Positions 1-4,713 of a stretch of 5,928 nt of DNA are shown one piece after another. Positions within the stretch are counted from its first letter, which is position 1; each line of letters starts with the position of its first letter. The translations under genes were made by a program, and so were the position numbers. Origin of the DNA: Anaeroplasmataceae bacterium (lineage in GTDB: Bacteria; Bacillota_I; Bacilli_A; Acholeplasmatales; Anaeroplasmataceae); the NCBI GenBank assembly GCA_029050385.1, contig JAIDMV010000046.1:1-5928 (forward strand), in the 5' to 3' direction. The notes below the pieces were generated by a model. It ran no database searches. It worked only from the letters and a program-made list of their open reading frames with translations, and was not told the origin of the DNA.

Positions 1-14
1 AAGTAGGTGAGACA

Positions 15-890
15 ATGGCGAATTCTTTACGTGAAGTAAAACAGCGTATTTCATCTACAGAAAGTACAGCTCAAATTACAAAAGCAATGTATATGGTAAG
101 TTCGTCTAAGGTAAAGAAAGCAGAACGTATTTATAAAGGATATCAGGATTTTATGGTACGTAAGGCAGATTTAGTTCGCCAAATGGTAGCTAAATCAAAT
201 GAGGATTATATTCATCCATTATTAAAGGAAAGACCTGTAGGTAAGACTGCATATTTGTTAGTTACTTCAGATCGTGGTCTTGCAGGAGCATATAATTCCT
301 CTATCTATAAGGCTTTTGAGGAAAGATTAAAGGAAACAAGTCAAGATAATGAAAATATCATTTGTGGAGCGATTGGCAAGCAAGGCTTTGCCTATTTGAA
401 AAGAAAGGGATACCCTTTAATTTCAGATGCTCCAACCTTAGTAAGAGATGATGTACTATTTATTGATGTGTTACCTCTTGCCAATAGCTTTATTGATTCT
501 TATTTATCTGGGGCTATAGATAAGCTAGTGATCATATACAATCACTATATTAATAGCTTATCTTTAGAGATTCGTTTTGAAGAATTACTTCCTATAACCT
601 CTTTAGAGAAAATGGAAAGTCCTAGAGAGTATATCTATGAAACAGGTATAGAAAAGACCTTGGATATCGTACTACCTATGTATATTCAGGATATGATTTA
701 TGGTATTATCTTAGATGCAAAGGTTTCTGAGCATTCTGCTAGAATGAATTCTATGCGTAACGCAACAGATAATGCAACTGAGGTAATTGCTAAATTACAA
801 TTATTATATAATAGAGCTCGTCAAGGTGCTATTACAACAGAGTTGATAGACATCATTGGCGGAGCGAACGCGATAGGAGGAGATGCTTAA
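15..890 (+). CDS. atpG: F1F0 ATP synthase gamma subunit
   Basis: This is the central rotor shaft of the F1 sector, linking the catalytic alpha3-beta3 ring to the membrane c-ring. The 291-residue product has the family's two conserved ends. The N-terminal helix carries the pattern ITKAMYMVSSSKVKKAE (about residues 22-38). The C-terminal helix ends in NRARQGAITTELIDIIGGA (about residues 267-285). Together these helices form the coiled-coil shaft, with a Rossmann-like middle domain between them. The length is normal for the family. The ATG at 15 follows an AGGTGAG site at 5-11. A TAG at 4-6 could be the stop of an upstream atpA, the usual neighbour, but its frame cannot be checked. The stop codon overlaps the atpD start by one base (TAATG), which suggests translational coupling within the operon. 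Identity is secure. Confidence 0.97.
   Translation: MANSLREVKQRISSTESTAQITKAMYMVSSSKVKKAERIYKGYQDFMVRKADLVRQMVAKSNEDYIHPLLKERPVGKTAYLLVTSDRGLAGAYNSSIYKAFEERLKETSQDNENIICGAIGKQGFAYLKRKGYPLISDAPTLVRDDVLFIDVLPLANSFIDSYLSGAIDKLVIIYNHYINSLSLEIRFEELLPITSLEKMESPREYIYETGIEKTLDIVLPMYIQDMIYGIILDAKVSEHSARMNSMRNATDNATEVIAKLQLLYNRARQGAITTELIDIIGGANAIGGDA
875..882 (+). promoter_or_regulatory. Strong ribosome binding site of atpD inside atpG
   Basis: AGGAGGAG lies in the last codons of atpG, with AGGAGG (875-880) nine bases before the atpD ATG at 890. It is the strongest Shine-Dalgarno sequence in the window. This suits beta, which is made at three copies per F1 while gamma is made at one. Confidence 0.85.
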
Positions 891-2299
891 TGTATGGTAA
901 AGTCATTGAGGTAAAAGGACCAGTCGTTGACGTTTTATTTGAAGATGGAACCCTTCCCCAAATAAACGATGCATTAAAGATTAATGTTCCAAAAGAAGAA
1001 AACCACGATGTAGAAATTCATTTAACACTAGAGGTTGCCTTACATATAGGAAATAAAATTGTTCGTTGTATAGCAATGGACTCTACAGATGGCTTGGTGC
1101 GTGGAATGAAGGTAGAAAGTACAGACAAGCCAATTATGGTACCTGTTGGTAAAAAGACATTAGGGCGTTTATTTAATGTTTTAGGAGAGCCTATTGATAA
1201 TAAGGATCCTCTAAAAGACGAACTACATATGCCTATCCATAGAGATGCACCTAAGCTAGAGGAACTATCCTCTACTGTAGAAATTCTTGAAACAGGAATT
1301 AAGGTTGTAGACCTTTTAGCTCCTTATATTAAGGGTGGTAAGATAGGTCTATTTGGTGGTGCAGGTGTAGGTAAAACTGTTCTCATTCAAGAGTTAATTC
1401 ATAACGTTGCTCAAGAGCATGGTGGTATTTCTGTATTCACTGGTGTTGGAGAGCGTACAAGAGAAGGAAATGACCTATATTCAGAGATGAGTGAAAGTGG
1501 AGTTATCAATAAAACTGCCATGGTATTTGGTCAGATGAATGAACCACCAGGGGCACGTATGCGTGTTGCTTTAACAGGTTTAACTTTAGCTGAATATTTT
1601 AGAGATCAAGAGCATCAGGATGTATTATTATTTATTGATAATATTTTCCGTTTTACGCAAGCAGGTTCAGAGGTTTCAGCTCTACTTGGACGTATGCCAT
1701 CTGCCGTTGGTTATCAGCCAACTCTAGCAACAGAAATGGGTAAATTACAGGAAAGAATTACATCTACAAAAGATGGTTCTATTACGTCTATTCAAGCGAT
1801 TTACGTTCCAGCAGATGACTATACGGACCCAGCTCCAGCAACTACATTTACACATCTAGATGCAACAACTAACCTTTCACGTAAGCTAACAGAGGAAGGT
1901 ATCTACCCAGCAGTAGATCCACTTGCATCTACATCACGTGCTTTATCTCCAGAAGTAGTTGGACAAGAGCACTATGAGGTTGCAAGACGTGTACAACAAA
2001 TTATTCAGAGATATAATGAACTTTTAGATATTATTGCAATTTTAGGTATGGACGAATTATCTGAAGAAGATAAGCTTGTTGTTTTAAGAGCTAGACGTAT
2101 TCGTTTATTCTTATCACAAAATATGTTCATTGGTGGACAATTTACTGGTATTCCAGGATCCTATGTTCCAATCAAGGAAACCGTAAGAGGCTTTAAAGAA
2201 ATTCTTGATGGTATGCATGATGACCTACCAGAAGAAGCATTCCGTCTTGTTGGTACCATCGATGATGCAATCGCAAAGGCTAAGACATTAGAGTCATGA
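890..2299 (+). CDS. atpD: F1F0 ATP synthase catalytic beta subunit
   Basis: This is the catalytic subunit of the F1 sector, which makes ATP from ADP and phosphate or, run in reverse, hydrolyses ATP to pump ions. The 469-residue protein has the usual layout: an N-terminal beta-barrel (about 1-75), a nucleotide-binding domain and a C-terminal helical domain. Visible motifs are the Walker A loop GGAGVGKT at 156-163 with Lys162, GERTREG with the catalytic glutamate at 188 and Arg189, and the Walker B strand VLLFID ending at Asp250. The DELSEED loop that contacts gamma is intact at 388-394. No key residue is missing and the length is typical. The gene overlaps atpG by 1 base and atpC by 4 bases (ATGA). 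The ion used by the complex cannot be told because the F0 genes lie outside the window. Confidence 0.99.
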   Translation: MYGKVIEVKGPVVDVLFEDGTLPQINDALKINVPKEENHDVEIHLTLEVALHIGNKIVRCIAMDSTDGLVRGMKVESTDKPIMVPVGKKTLGRLFNVLGEPIDNKDPLKDELHMPIHRDAPKLEELSSTVEILETGIKVVDLLAPYIKGGKIGLFGGAGVGKTVLIQELIHNVAQEHGGISVFTGVGERTREGNDLYSEMSESGVINKTAMVFGQMNEPPGARMRVALTGLTLAEYFRDQEHQDVLLFIDNIFRFTQAGSEVSALLGRMPSAVGYQPTLATEMGKLQERITSTKDGSITSIQAIYVPADDYTDPAPATTFTHLDATTNLSRKLTEEGIYPAVDPLASTSRALSPEVVGQEHYEVARRVQQIIQRYNELLDIIAILGMDELSEEDKLVVLRARRIRLFLSQNMFIGGQFTGIPGSYVPIKETVRGFKEILDGMHDDLPEEAFRLVGTIDDAIAKAKTLES

Positions 2300-2685
2300 A
2301 GCTAATCGTTTCTACCCATCAAGGGGTATTATATAACGAAGAGGTAGATTATGTTGTTGTACATAATGCCGATGGTGAGTTTGCGATTCTAAAGGAACAT
2401 ATTCCAGTGATTGCTGTTATGGATGAGGGCTATGTAAAAATGGTAAAGGATGCAAATGAATTTTATGTAGTGATTACAAATGGCATCTTAGAATTCCACG
2501 ACAATGTAGCGAGTGTCCTTGCCCAAGAAGCACATCTAGGAAAAGATAAGGAAGAAGCAAAACAACAATTAGAGGACTTTAGAAAACAACGCTTGGATGA
2601 AAATCGTAAAGAACAGGTTGACTTTACACAAAAGGAAAAGGAATTACGTGAGCATTTAAGAAATTCTAAAGCTGGTCAATTATAA
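2296..2685 (+). CDS. atpC: F1F0 ATP synthase epsilon subunit
   Basis: Epsilon is the rotor subunit at the foot of gamma; it couples F1 to the c-ring and can inhibit ATP hydrolysis. The product has 129 residues, normal for a bacterial epsilon. Residues 1-84 fit the N-terminal beta-sandwich, including the typical stretch LKEHIPVIAVMDEGYVKM (32-49). Residues 85-125 are rich in Lys, Glu and Gln and fit the two-helix C-terminal domain. The start overlaps the atpD stop as ATGA and there is no clear ribosome binding site ahead of it, so translation probably depends on coupling to atpD. In my alignment from memory, the IDxxRA nucleotide-sensing motif of Bacillus-type epsilon is replaced here by KEEAKQ (85-90). 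It is the last gene of the operon and is followed directly by a terminator. Confidence 0.95.
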   Translation: MKLIVSTHQGVLYNEEVDYVVVHNADGEFAILKEHIPVIAVMDEGYVKMVKDANEFYVVITNGILEFHDNVASVLAQEAHLGKDKEEAKQQLEDFRKQRLDENRKEQVDFTQKEKELREHLRNSKAGQL

Positions 2686-2710
2686 AAGAACTCAAGCAGA
2701 GTTCTTTTTT
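2684..2710 (+). terminator. Rho-independent terminator of the atp operon
   Basis: The inverted repeat AGAACTC (2687-2693) / GAGTTCT (2699-2705) has a five-base loop AAGCA and is followed by an uninterrupted T run at 2705-2710. The stem can extend to ten base pairs with flanking A and T bases. It begins within the atpC stop codon. No promoter is visible between it and ywzB, so ywzB may rely on leakage through this terminator. Confidence 0.9.
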
Positions 2711-2731
2711 CGCTAGAAGGGAGCTTTATTT

Positions 2732-2935
2732 ATGATTGAAGGAATCCTATTTTCAGTAGGCTTTTGTATATTTTTTGTAGTAACATTTTTAGTTCTGCAA
2801 GCATCTAGACTAGAAGAATGCTTTAAGAAAGGAAAAGTTATTTATATACGGCTTGCTTATTTTATGATATCTTTTGTAATGGCATTTTTGATTACCTATG
2901 GATTTCATTATTTAGTAGGTTTATTTAAATTTTAA
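2732..2935 (+). CDS. ywzB: YwzB-family (DUF1146) small integral membrane protein
   Basis: This is a 67-residue membrane protein of unknown function. Two hydrophobic segments (about 4-24 and 41-63) flank a positively charged loop with Arg26, Lys32, Lys33, Lys35 and Arg40. By the positive-inside rule, both ends would face outward and the loop the cytoplasm. The pattern LQASRLEECFKKGK followed by RLAYFMISF resembles the DUF1146/YwzB family. That family sits just after atpC in many Firmicutes, so position and sequence agree. An AAGGGAG site at 2717-2723 lies eight bases before the ATG. Only 21 bases separate the atp terminator from this gene, too few for a promoter of its own. There is no convincing terminator after it. 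The family call is good; no function can be stated. Confidence 0.8.
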   Translation: MIEGILFSVGFCIFFVVTFLVLQASRLEECFKKGKVIYIRLAYFMISFVMAFLITYGFHYLVGLFKF

Positions 2936-2953
2936 ATTTTTTTAAATTTCTTT

Positions 2954-2983
2954 GTATAACCTCACAAGGAGTAGACCATACTA
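2954..2983 (+). promoter_or_regulatory. Candidate forespore (sigma-F/sigma-G) promoter of the spoIIQ-like gene
   Basis: GTATA (2954-2958) is separated by 18 bases from CATACTA (2977-2983), matching the sigma-G pattern GHATR-N18-CATXHTA as I remember it. Read as sigma-F (GYATA-N15-GgnnAnAHTR), the ten bases from 2974 match every strongly conserved position. The two factors recognise overlapping sequences, and spoIIQ is a forespore gene in Bacillus, so gene and promoter support each other. Transcription would start near 2989-2991, leaving a leader of about ten bases. Confidence 0.65.
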
Positions 2984-2993
2984 CAAGTGAGGT
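2959..2993 (+). promoter_or_regulatory. Hairpin covering the spoIIQ-like ribosome binding site
   Basis: A perfect 7-base inverted repeat, ACCTCAC (2959-2965) and GTGAGGT (2987-2993), encloses a second 4-base repeat, GTAG (2971-2974) and CTAC (2981-2984), with loop ACCATA. The 3' arm contains the GAGG of the gene's Shine-Dalgarno sequence, so the folded RNA would block ribosome access. The 5' arm lies upstream of the transcription start expected from the forespore promoter. The hairpin could therefore exist only on RNA read through from ywzB or the atp operon. There is no T run, so it is not a terminator. The repeats are seen directly; the regulatory role is inferred. Confidence 0.45.
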
Positions 2994-2994
2994 G
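2987..2994 (+). promoter_or_regulatory. Ribosome binding site that fixes the spoIIQ-like start at 3001
   Basis: GTGAGGTG ends six bases before the ATG at 3001, with its GAGG core (2989-2992) eight bases away. The GTG at 2992-2994 is in frame and would add three residues, but it lies inside this site and has no proper Shine-Dalgarno sequence of its own. ATG 3001 is therefore the better start. Confidence 0.75.
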
Positions 2995-3000
2995 AAAGAA

Positions 3001-3693
3001 ATGAAAGACAAAATTAAGAGATTTTTCATAGACAAGAAGGAATTATTAGTATTCATCGCGGTAGTTGTTGTAGTATTTGCAACAGTAATTACTATTGCTT
3101 CACTTGCTTTAAATGATACTCCTGTATCAAATGATGATCCTATTCAAAATCCAGGAAATGGGGATACACCAACAATTAACCCAGGTAATGATGATCCAAA
3201 TCAAGATAATCCAGTTGTACAACAACCAAAGGTTAAGTTTGCTGTTCCTGTTCAAGGAGAATGTGAAGTTGTAAGAATCTTCTTTGATTTAGCATTATCT
3301 GATGAAGAACTAGAAGATGCAATCATCACTGTAGGTGGATACTTTGTAGAGTCTAAAGGAATAAGCTATGCAAAATCCGATAATAGCGTTTTTGATGTCT
3401 GTTCAATTTACGATGGCAAGGTTACATCTGTAGAAGAGGATGAGCTAGACGGTGTATGTGTTACAATTCAGCATGCTGATGACGTAGTTAGTATTTATTC
3501 ATCCTTAAGCAATGTAAGCGTAAAGGTAAACGACACTGTAAAGGTAGGACAAGTTATCGGCAAAGCATCAACATCCTTAGCAGACGTTGAAGCTGGAGTA
3601 CATGTACATCTTGAAGTTAAAGTGAACAATGCATATGTAAATCCAACAACAGTATTCGGTAAAGAATTGTCTGAAGTACAAACAGGTAAGTAA
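3001..3693 (+). CDS. spoIIQ: SpoIIQ-like forespore membrane protein with degenerate LytM (M23) domain
   Basis: SpoIIQ sits in the forespore membrane and binds SpoIIIAH of the mother cell across the intermembrane space. This forms the channel and ratchet needed for engulfment and late forespore gene expression. The 230-residue product has a short basic N-terminus, one membrane helix at about 15-37, an Asn/Pro/Asp-rich linker (38-75) and a LytM/M23 domain from about 77. Of the M23 zinc ligands, the HVH motif is present (His201, His203). The usual HxxxD motif is replaced by SKGIS (118-122), so both ligands there are Ser. An inactive enzyme is likely. To my recollection, B. subtilis SpoIIQ also lacks the first His. 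Other support is the position between ywzB and spoIIID and the forespore-type promoter. Another M23 envelope protein is possible but less likely. Confidence 0.78.
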   Translation: MKDKIKRFFIDKKELLVFIAVVVVVFATVITIASLALNDTPVSNDDPIQNPGNGDTPTINPGNDDPNQDNPVVQQPKVKFAVPVQGECEVVRIFFDLALSDEELEDAIITVGGYFVESKGISYAKSDNSVFDVCSIYDGKVTSVEEDELDGVCVTIQHADDVVSIYSSLSNVSVKVNDTVKVGQVIGKASTSLADVEAGVHVHLEVKVNNAYVNPTTVFGKELSEVQTGK

Positions 3694-3703
3694 TACCAAG
3701 GAT

Positions 3704-3730
3704 AAGGCACAAAAGTGCCTTTTCTTTTTT
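3704..3730 (+). terminator. Rho-independent terminator after the spoIIQ-like gene
   Basis: AAGGCAC (3704-3710) pairs with GTGCCTT (3715-3721) around an AAAA loop and is followed by a T-rich run to 3730 broken by one C. It lies ten bases past the stop. It separates this gene from spoIIID, so spoIIID should need its own promoter. Confidence 0.9.
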
Positions 3731-3737
3731 CTAAAAC

Positions 3738-3764
3738 ATAAAAAAGAATAATTCAGCATATCTA
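3738..3764 (+). promoter_or_regulatory. Possible mother-cell sigma-E promoter of spoIIID
   Basis: ATA (3738-3740) lies 16 bases before CATATCTA (3757-3764). This agrees with the ATA-N16-CATA core of sigma-E promoters, but the rest of the -10 element (ideally CATACAnT) does not match. Because a terminator lies just upstream, some promoter is expected in the 51 bases before spoIIID. In Bacillus that promoter is sigma-E-dependent. Transcription would begin near 3771, close to the AGGTGA ribosome site at 3770-3775. Confidence 0.35.
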
Positions 3765-3781
3765 ATACTAGGTGAAGAACA

Positions 3782-4060
3782 ATGATTGAAAATGAGTCTC
3801 GCGTATTAGAAATGGCCTATCTAATGTTAGAGGGAAGAAGAACAGTTCGTGAGGTTGCCAAAAGAATAGGATATTCAAAATCGACGGTCCATCATGATTT
3901 AACAACTAAGCTAGAAAAAATTGATCCGTTGCTTTATGAAGAGGTTAAGGAGCTTTTAGAATATAATAAAAAAATCCGCCATTTACGTGGCGGAGAGGCT
4001 ACTCGATTAAAGTACCATCATCATCAGGAACCTCGATTGGAAATACGCCCAAATCCATAA
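3782..4060 (+). CDS. spoIIID: Sporulation transcription factor SpoIIID
   Basis: SpoIIID is a small DNA-binding protein that activates and represses many mother-cell genes during endospore formation. The product has 92 residues, against 93 in B. subtilis. A helix-turn-helix lies at about 21-41 (TVREVAKRIGYSKSTVHHDL). The basic C-terminal signature IRHLRGGEATRLKY spans 65-78 and is nearly identical to the Bacillus version. AGGTGA at 3770-3775 lies six bases before the ATG. The 3' end is unusual. Codons 65-71 contain, on the other strand, the stem of the yigZ terminator. From codon 73 the gene overlaps the 3' end of yigZ by 62 bases, so the tail HHHQEPRLEIRPNP is read opposite yigZ codons. In Bacillus this gene is followed by mbl, but not here. 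Identity is secure. Confidence 0.94.
   Translation: MIENESRVLEMAYLMLEGRRTVREVAKRIGYSKSTVHHDLTTKLEKIDPLLYEEVKELLEYNKKIRHLRGGEATRLKYHHHQEPRLEIRPNP
3968..3994 (-). terminator. Rho-independent terminator of yigZ, embedded in spoIIID
   Basis: Read on the minus strand, TCCGCCA (3994-3988) pairs with TGGCGGA (3981-3975) around a six-base loop, followed by seven T residues (3974-3968) and then ATTATATTC. It begins five bases after the yigZ stop. On the plus strand the same bases are spoIIID codons 63-71 (Lys-Lys-Ile-Arg-His-Leu-Arg-Gly-Gly). There is no T run on the plus-strand side, so it should stop only minus-strand transcription. Confidence 0.85.
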
Positions 4061-4628
4061 TTTGTGTATCCCCTATTTTATATGTATAGCAATCCTCTTT
4101 CAGTTTAGAAAAAAGTTCTTTTTTACAATAGCCTAGAATTGTTACCTCAGTTAAAAATGAGGTATTTTCTATTTGAATATATTTCATTGTTTTTAATATC
4201 GTTTGGTAGGAAGAATAACTACAAGTAAGTTGGAATTTGTTCTGTTCGGAAAGTTTGTATAAAGGTGCTTGATCTAATACAGCACTGGCAGCCCCACTAT
4301 AGGCTCTTACCAAACCTCCTGCTCCTAAAAGAATTCCACCAAAATAACGAGTAACAACAATTAAAATATTTGTGATATCTCTTTTTAAAATTACATCTAG
4401 TATAGGAGCGCCTGCAGTTTTAGCTGGTTCTCCATCATCACTCATTTTTTGAATATTATCCTTTAATCTATAGGCAAAACAATGATGTGTTGCATCATAA
4501 TATTTTTTACGAATAGCAGTTAGAATTTCTTCAACTTCCTCAACAGTGTTCACACGATATGCCTCTGCAATAAATCTAGATTTTTGGATTACTATCGTAT
4601 TTTCACATTTTCCTTGTATATATTTCAT
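3999..4628 (-). CDS. yigZ: YigZ/YvyE-family protein (IMPACT N-terminal domain plus DUF1949)
   Basis: This is a conserved cytoplasmic protein of the bacterial YigZ/YvyE family, related to the eukaryotic translation regulator IMPACT. Its biochemical role in bacteria is not well established. The 209-residue product shows QKSRFIA (15-21), DATHHCFAY (45-53), the signature DDGEP..TAGAP (64-75) and TRYFGG followed by LGAGGLVRAY (93-110). The region after about 135 fits the C-terminal ferredoxin-like domain (DUF1949). The length is normal (E. coli about 204, B. subtilis about 217). ATG 4628 was chosen because GGTGA (4638-4634) lies five bases upstream. A longer reading from TTG 4673 would begin inside the promoter -35 element. 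Lys70 replaces the more usual Gly in DDGEPxGTAG. It is convergent with spoIIID, sharing 62 bases, and divergent from cca. Confidence 0.9.
   Translation of the reverse strand: MKYIQGKCENTIVIQKSRFIAEAYRVNTVEEVEEILTAIRKKYYDATHHCFAYRLKDNIQKMSDDGEPAKTAGAPILDVILKRDITNILIVVTRYFGGILLGAGGLVRAYSGAASAVLDQAPLYKLSEQNKFQLTCSYSSYQTILKTMKYIQIENTSFLTEVTILGYCKKELFSKLKEDCYTYKIGDTQIMDLGVFPIEVPDDDGTLIE
4143..4168 (+). terminator. Possible plus-strand terminator for spoIIID inside yigZ
   Basis: TACCTCA (4143-4149) pairs perfectly with TGAGGTA (4158-4164) around an eight-base loop and is followed by TTTTCTATTT on the plus strand. It lies about 80 bases past the spoIIID stop, and no better terminator is seen closer. 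On the minus strand these are yigZ codons and no T run follows. A chance repeat is possible. Confidence 0.35.
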
Positions 4629-4633
4629 AAATA

Positions 4634-4638
4634 TCACC
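4634..4638 (-). promoter_or_regulatory. Ribosome binding site that fixes the yigZ start at 4628
   Basis: GGTGA on the minus strand ends five bases before the ATG at 4628-4626. The product then begins MKYIQGKCENTIVIQKSRFI, like family members, in which few residues precede the QKSRF motif. Confidence 0.7.
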
Positions 4639-4644
4639 AAAGAT

Positions 4645-4673
4645 ATTATACAATGATTATTTTTTCTTTGCAA
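4645..4673 (-). promoter_or_regulatory. Sigma-A-type promoter of yigZ
   Basis: On the minus strand TTGCAA (4673-4668) is followed after 17 bases by a perfect TATAAT (4650-4645). The -35 matches TTGACA at four of six positions, which the consensus -10 and ideal spacing offset. The expected start is near 4638, at the edge of the ribosome binding site, so the leader would be about ten bases. The -35 is shared with the cca promoter. Confidence 0.8.
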
Positions 4674-4696
4674 ATAGGTTCGTTTTGTTTTATAAT
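4668..4696 (+). promoter_or_regulatory. Sigma-A-type promoter of cca
   Basis: TTGCAA (4668-4673) is followed after 17 bases by a perfect TATAAT (4691-4696). The -35 hexamer is self-complementary and also serves the yigZ promoter. The two -10 boxes are exact mirror images about the point between 4670 and 4671. Transcription should start near 4703, where the GGTG ribosome site of cca begins. Confidence 0.8.
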
Positions 4697-4702
4697 TAAT
4701 TT

Positions 4703-4706
4703 GGTG
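4703..4706 (+). promoter_or_regulatory. Ribosome binding site supporting the GTG start of cca
   Basis: GGTG lies seven bases before the GTG at 4714. An in-frame stop (TAA 4693-4695) rules out longer versions, and the next in-frame ATG is codon 60, after the catalytic motifs. GTG 4714 is therefore the only reasonable start. Confidence 0.65.
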
Positions 4707-4713
4707 TTTACTT

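Noticed and set aside
1..6. End of atpA (AAG TAG)
   Set aside because: Plausible from operon order, but six bases cannot establish a frame or product.
2618..2646. TTGACT in atpC as the -35 of a ywzB promoter
   Set aside because: No -10-like hexamer lies 16-18 bases downstream.
2924..2953. AT-only repeats after ywzB as a terminator
   Set aside because: The possible stems contain only A-T pairs and no stable hairpin is evident. The stretch more likely just marks an AT-rich region upstream of the forespore promoter.
3545..3554. TAGGACAAGT in spoIIQ as a SpoIIID binding site (WWRRACARNY)
   Set aside because: It is a full match, but the consensus is so degenerate that about three matches are expected by chance in this window, and this one lies inside a coding region.
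3732..3741. TAAAACATAA upstream of spoIIID as an autoregulatory SpoIIID site
   Set aside because: It mismatches the remembered consensus at the R and Y positions, too weak in such AT-rich sequence.
3495..3759. Minus-strand open frames opposite the spoIIQ 3' end and its terminator
   Set aside because: Both overlap a well-supported plus-strand gene, cover its terminator, have no ribosome binding site or recognisable protein features, and read as cysteine-rich low-quality translations.
4629..4673. 15-residue N-terminal extension of yigZ from TTG 4673
   Set aside because: The TTG lies inside the -35 element, the extension contains the -10 box, and ATG 4628 has a good ribosome site and a family-like N-terminus.
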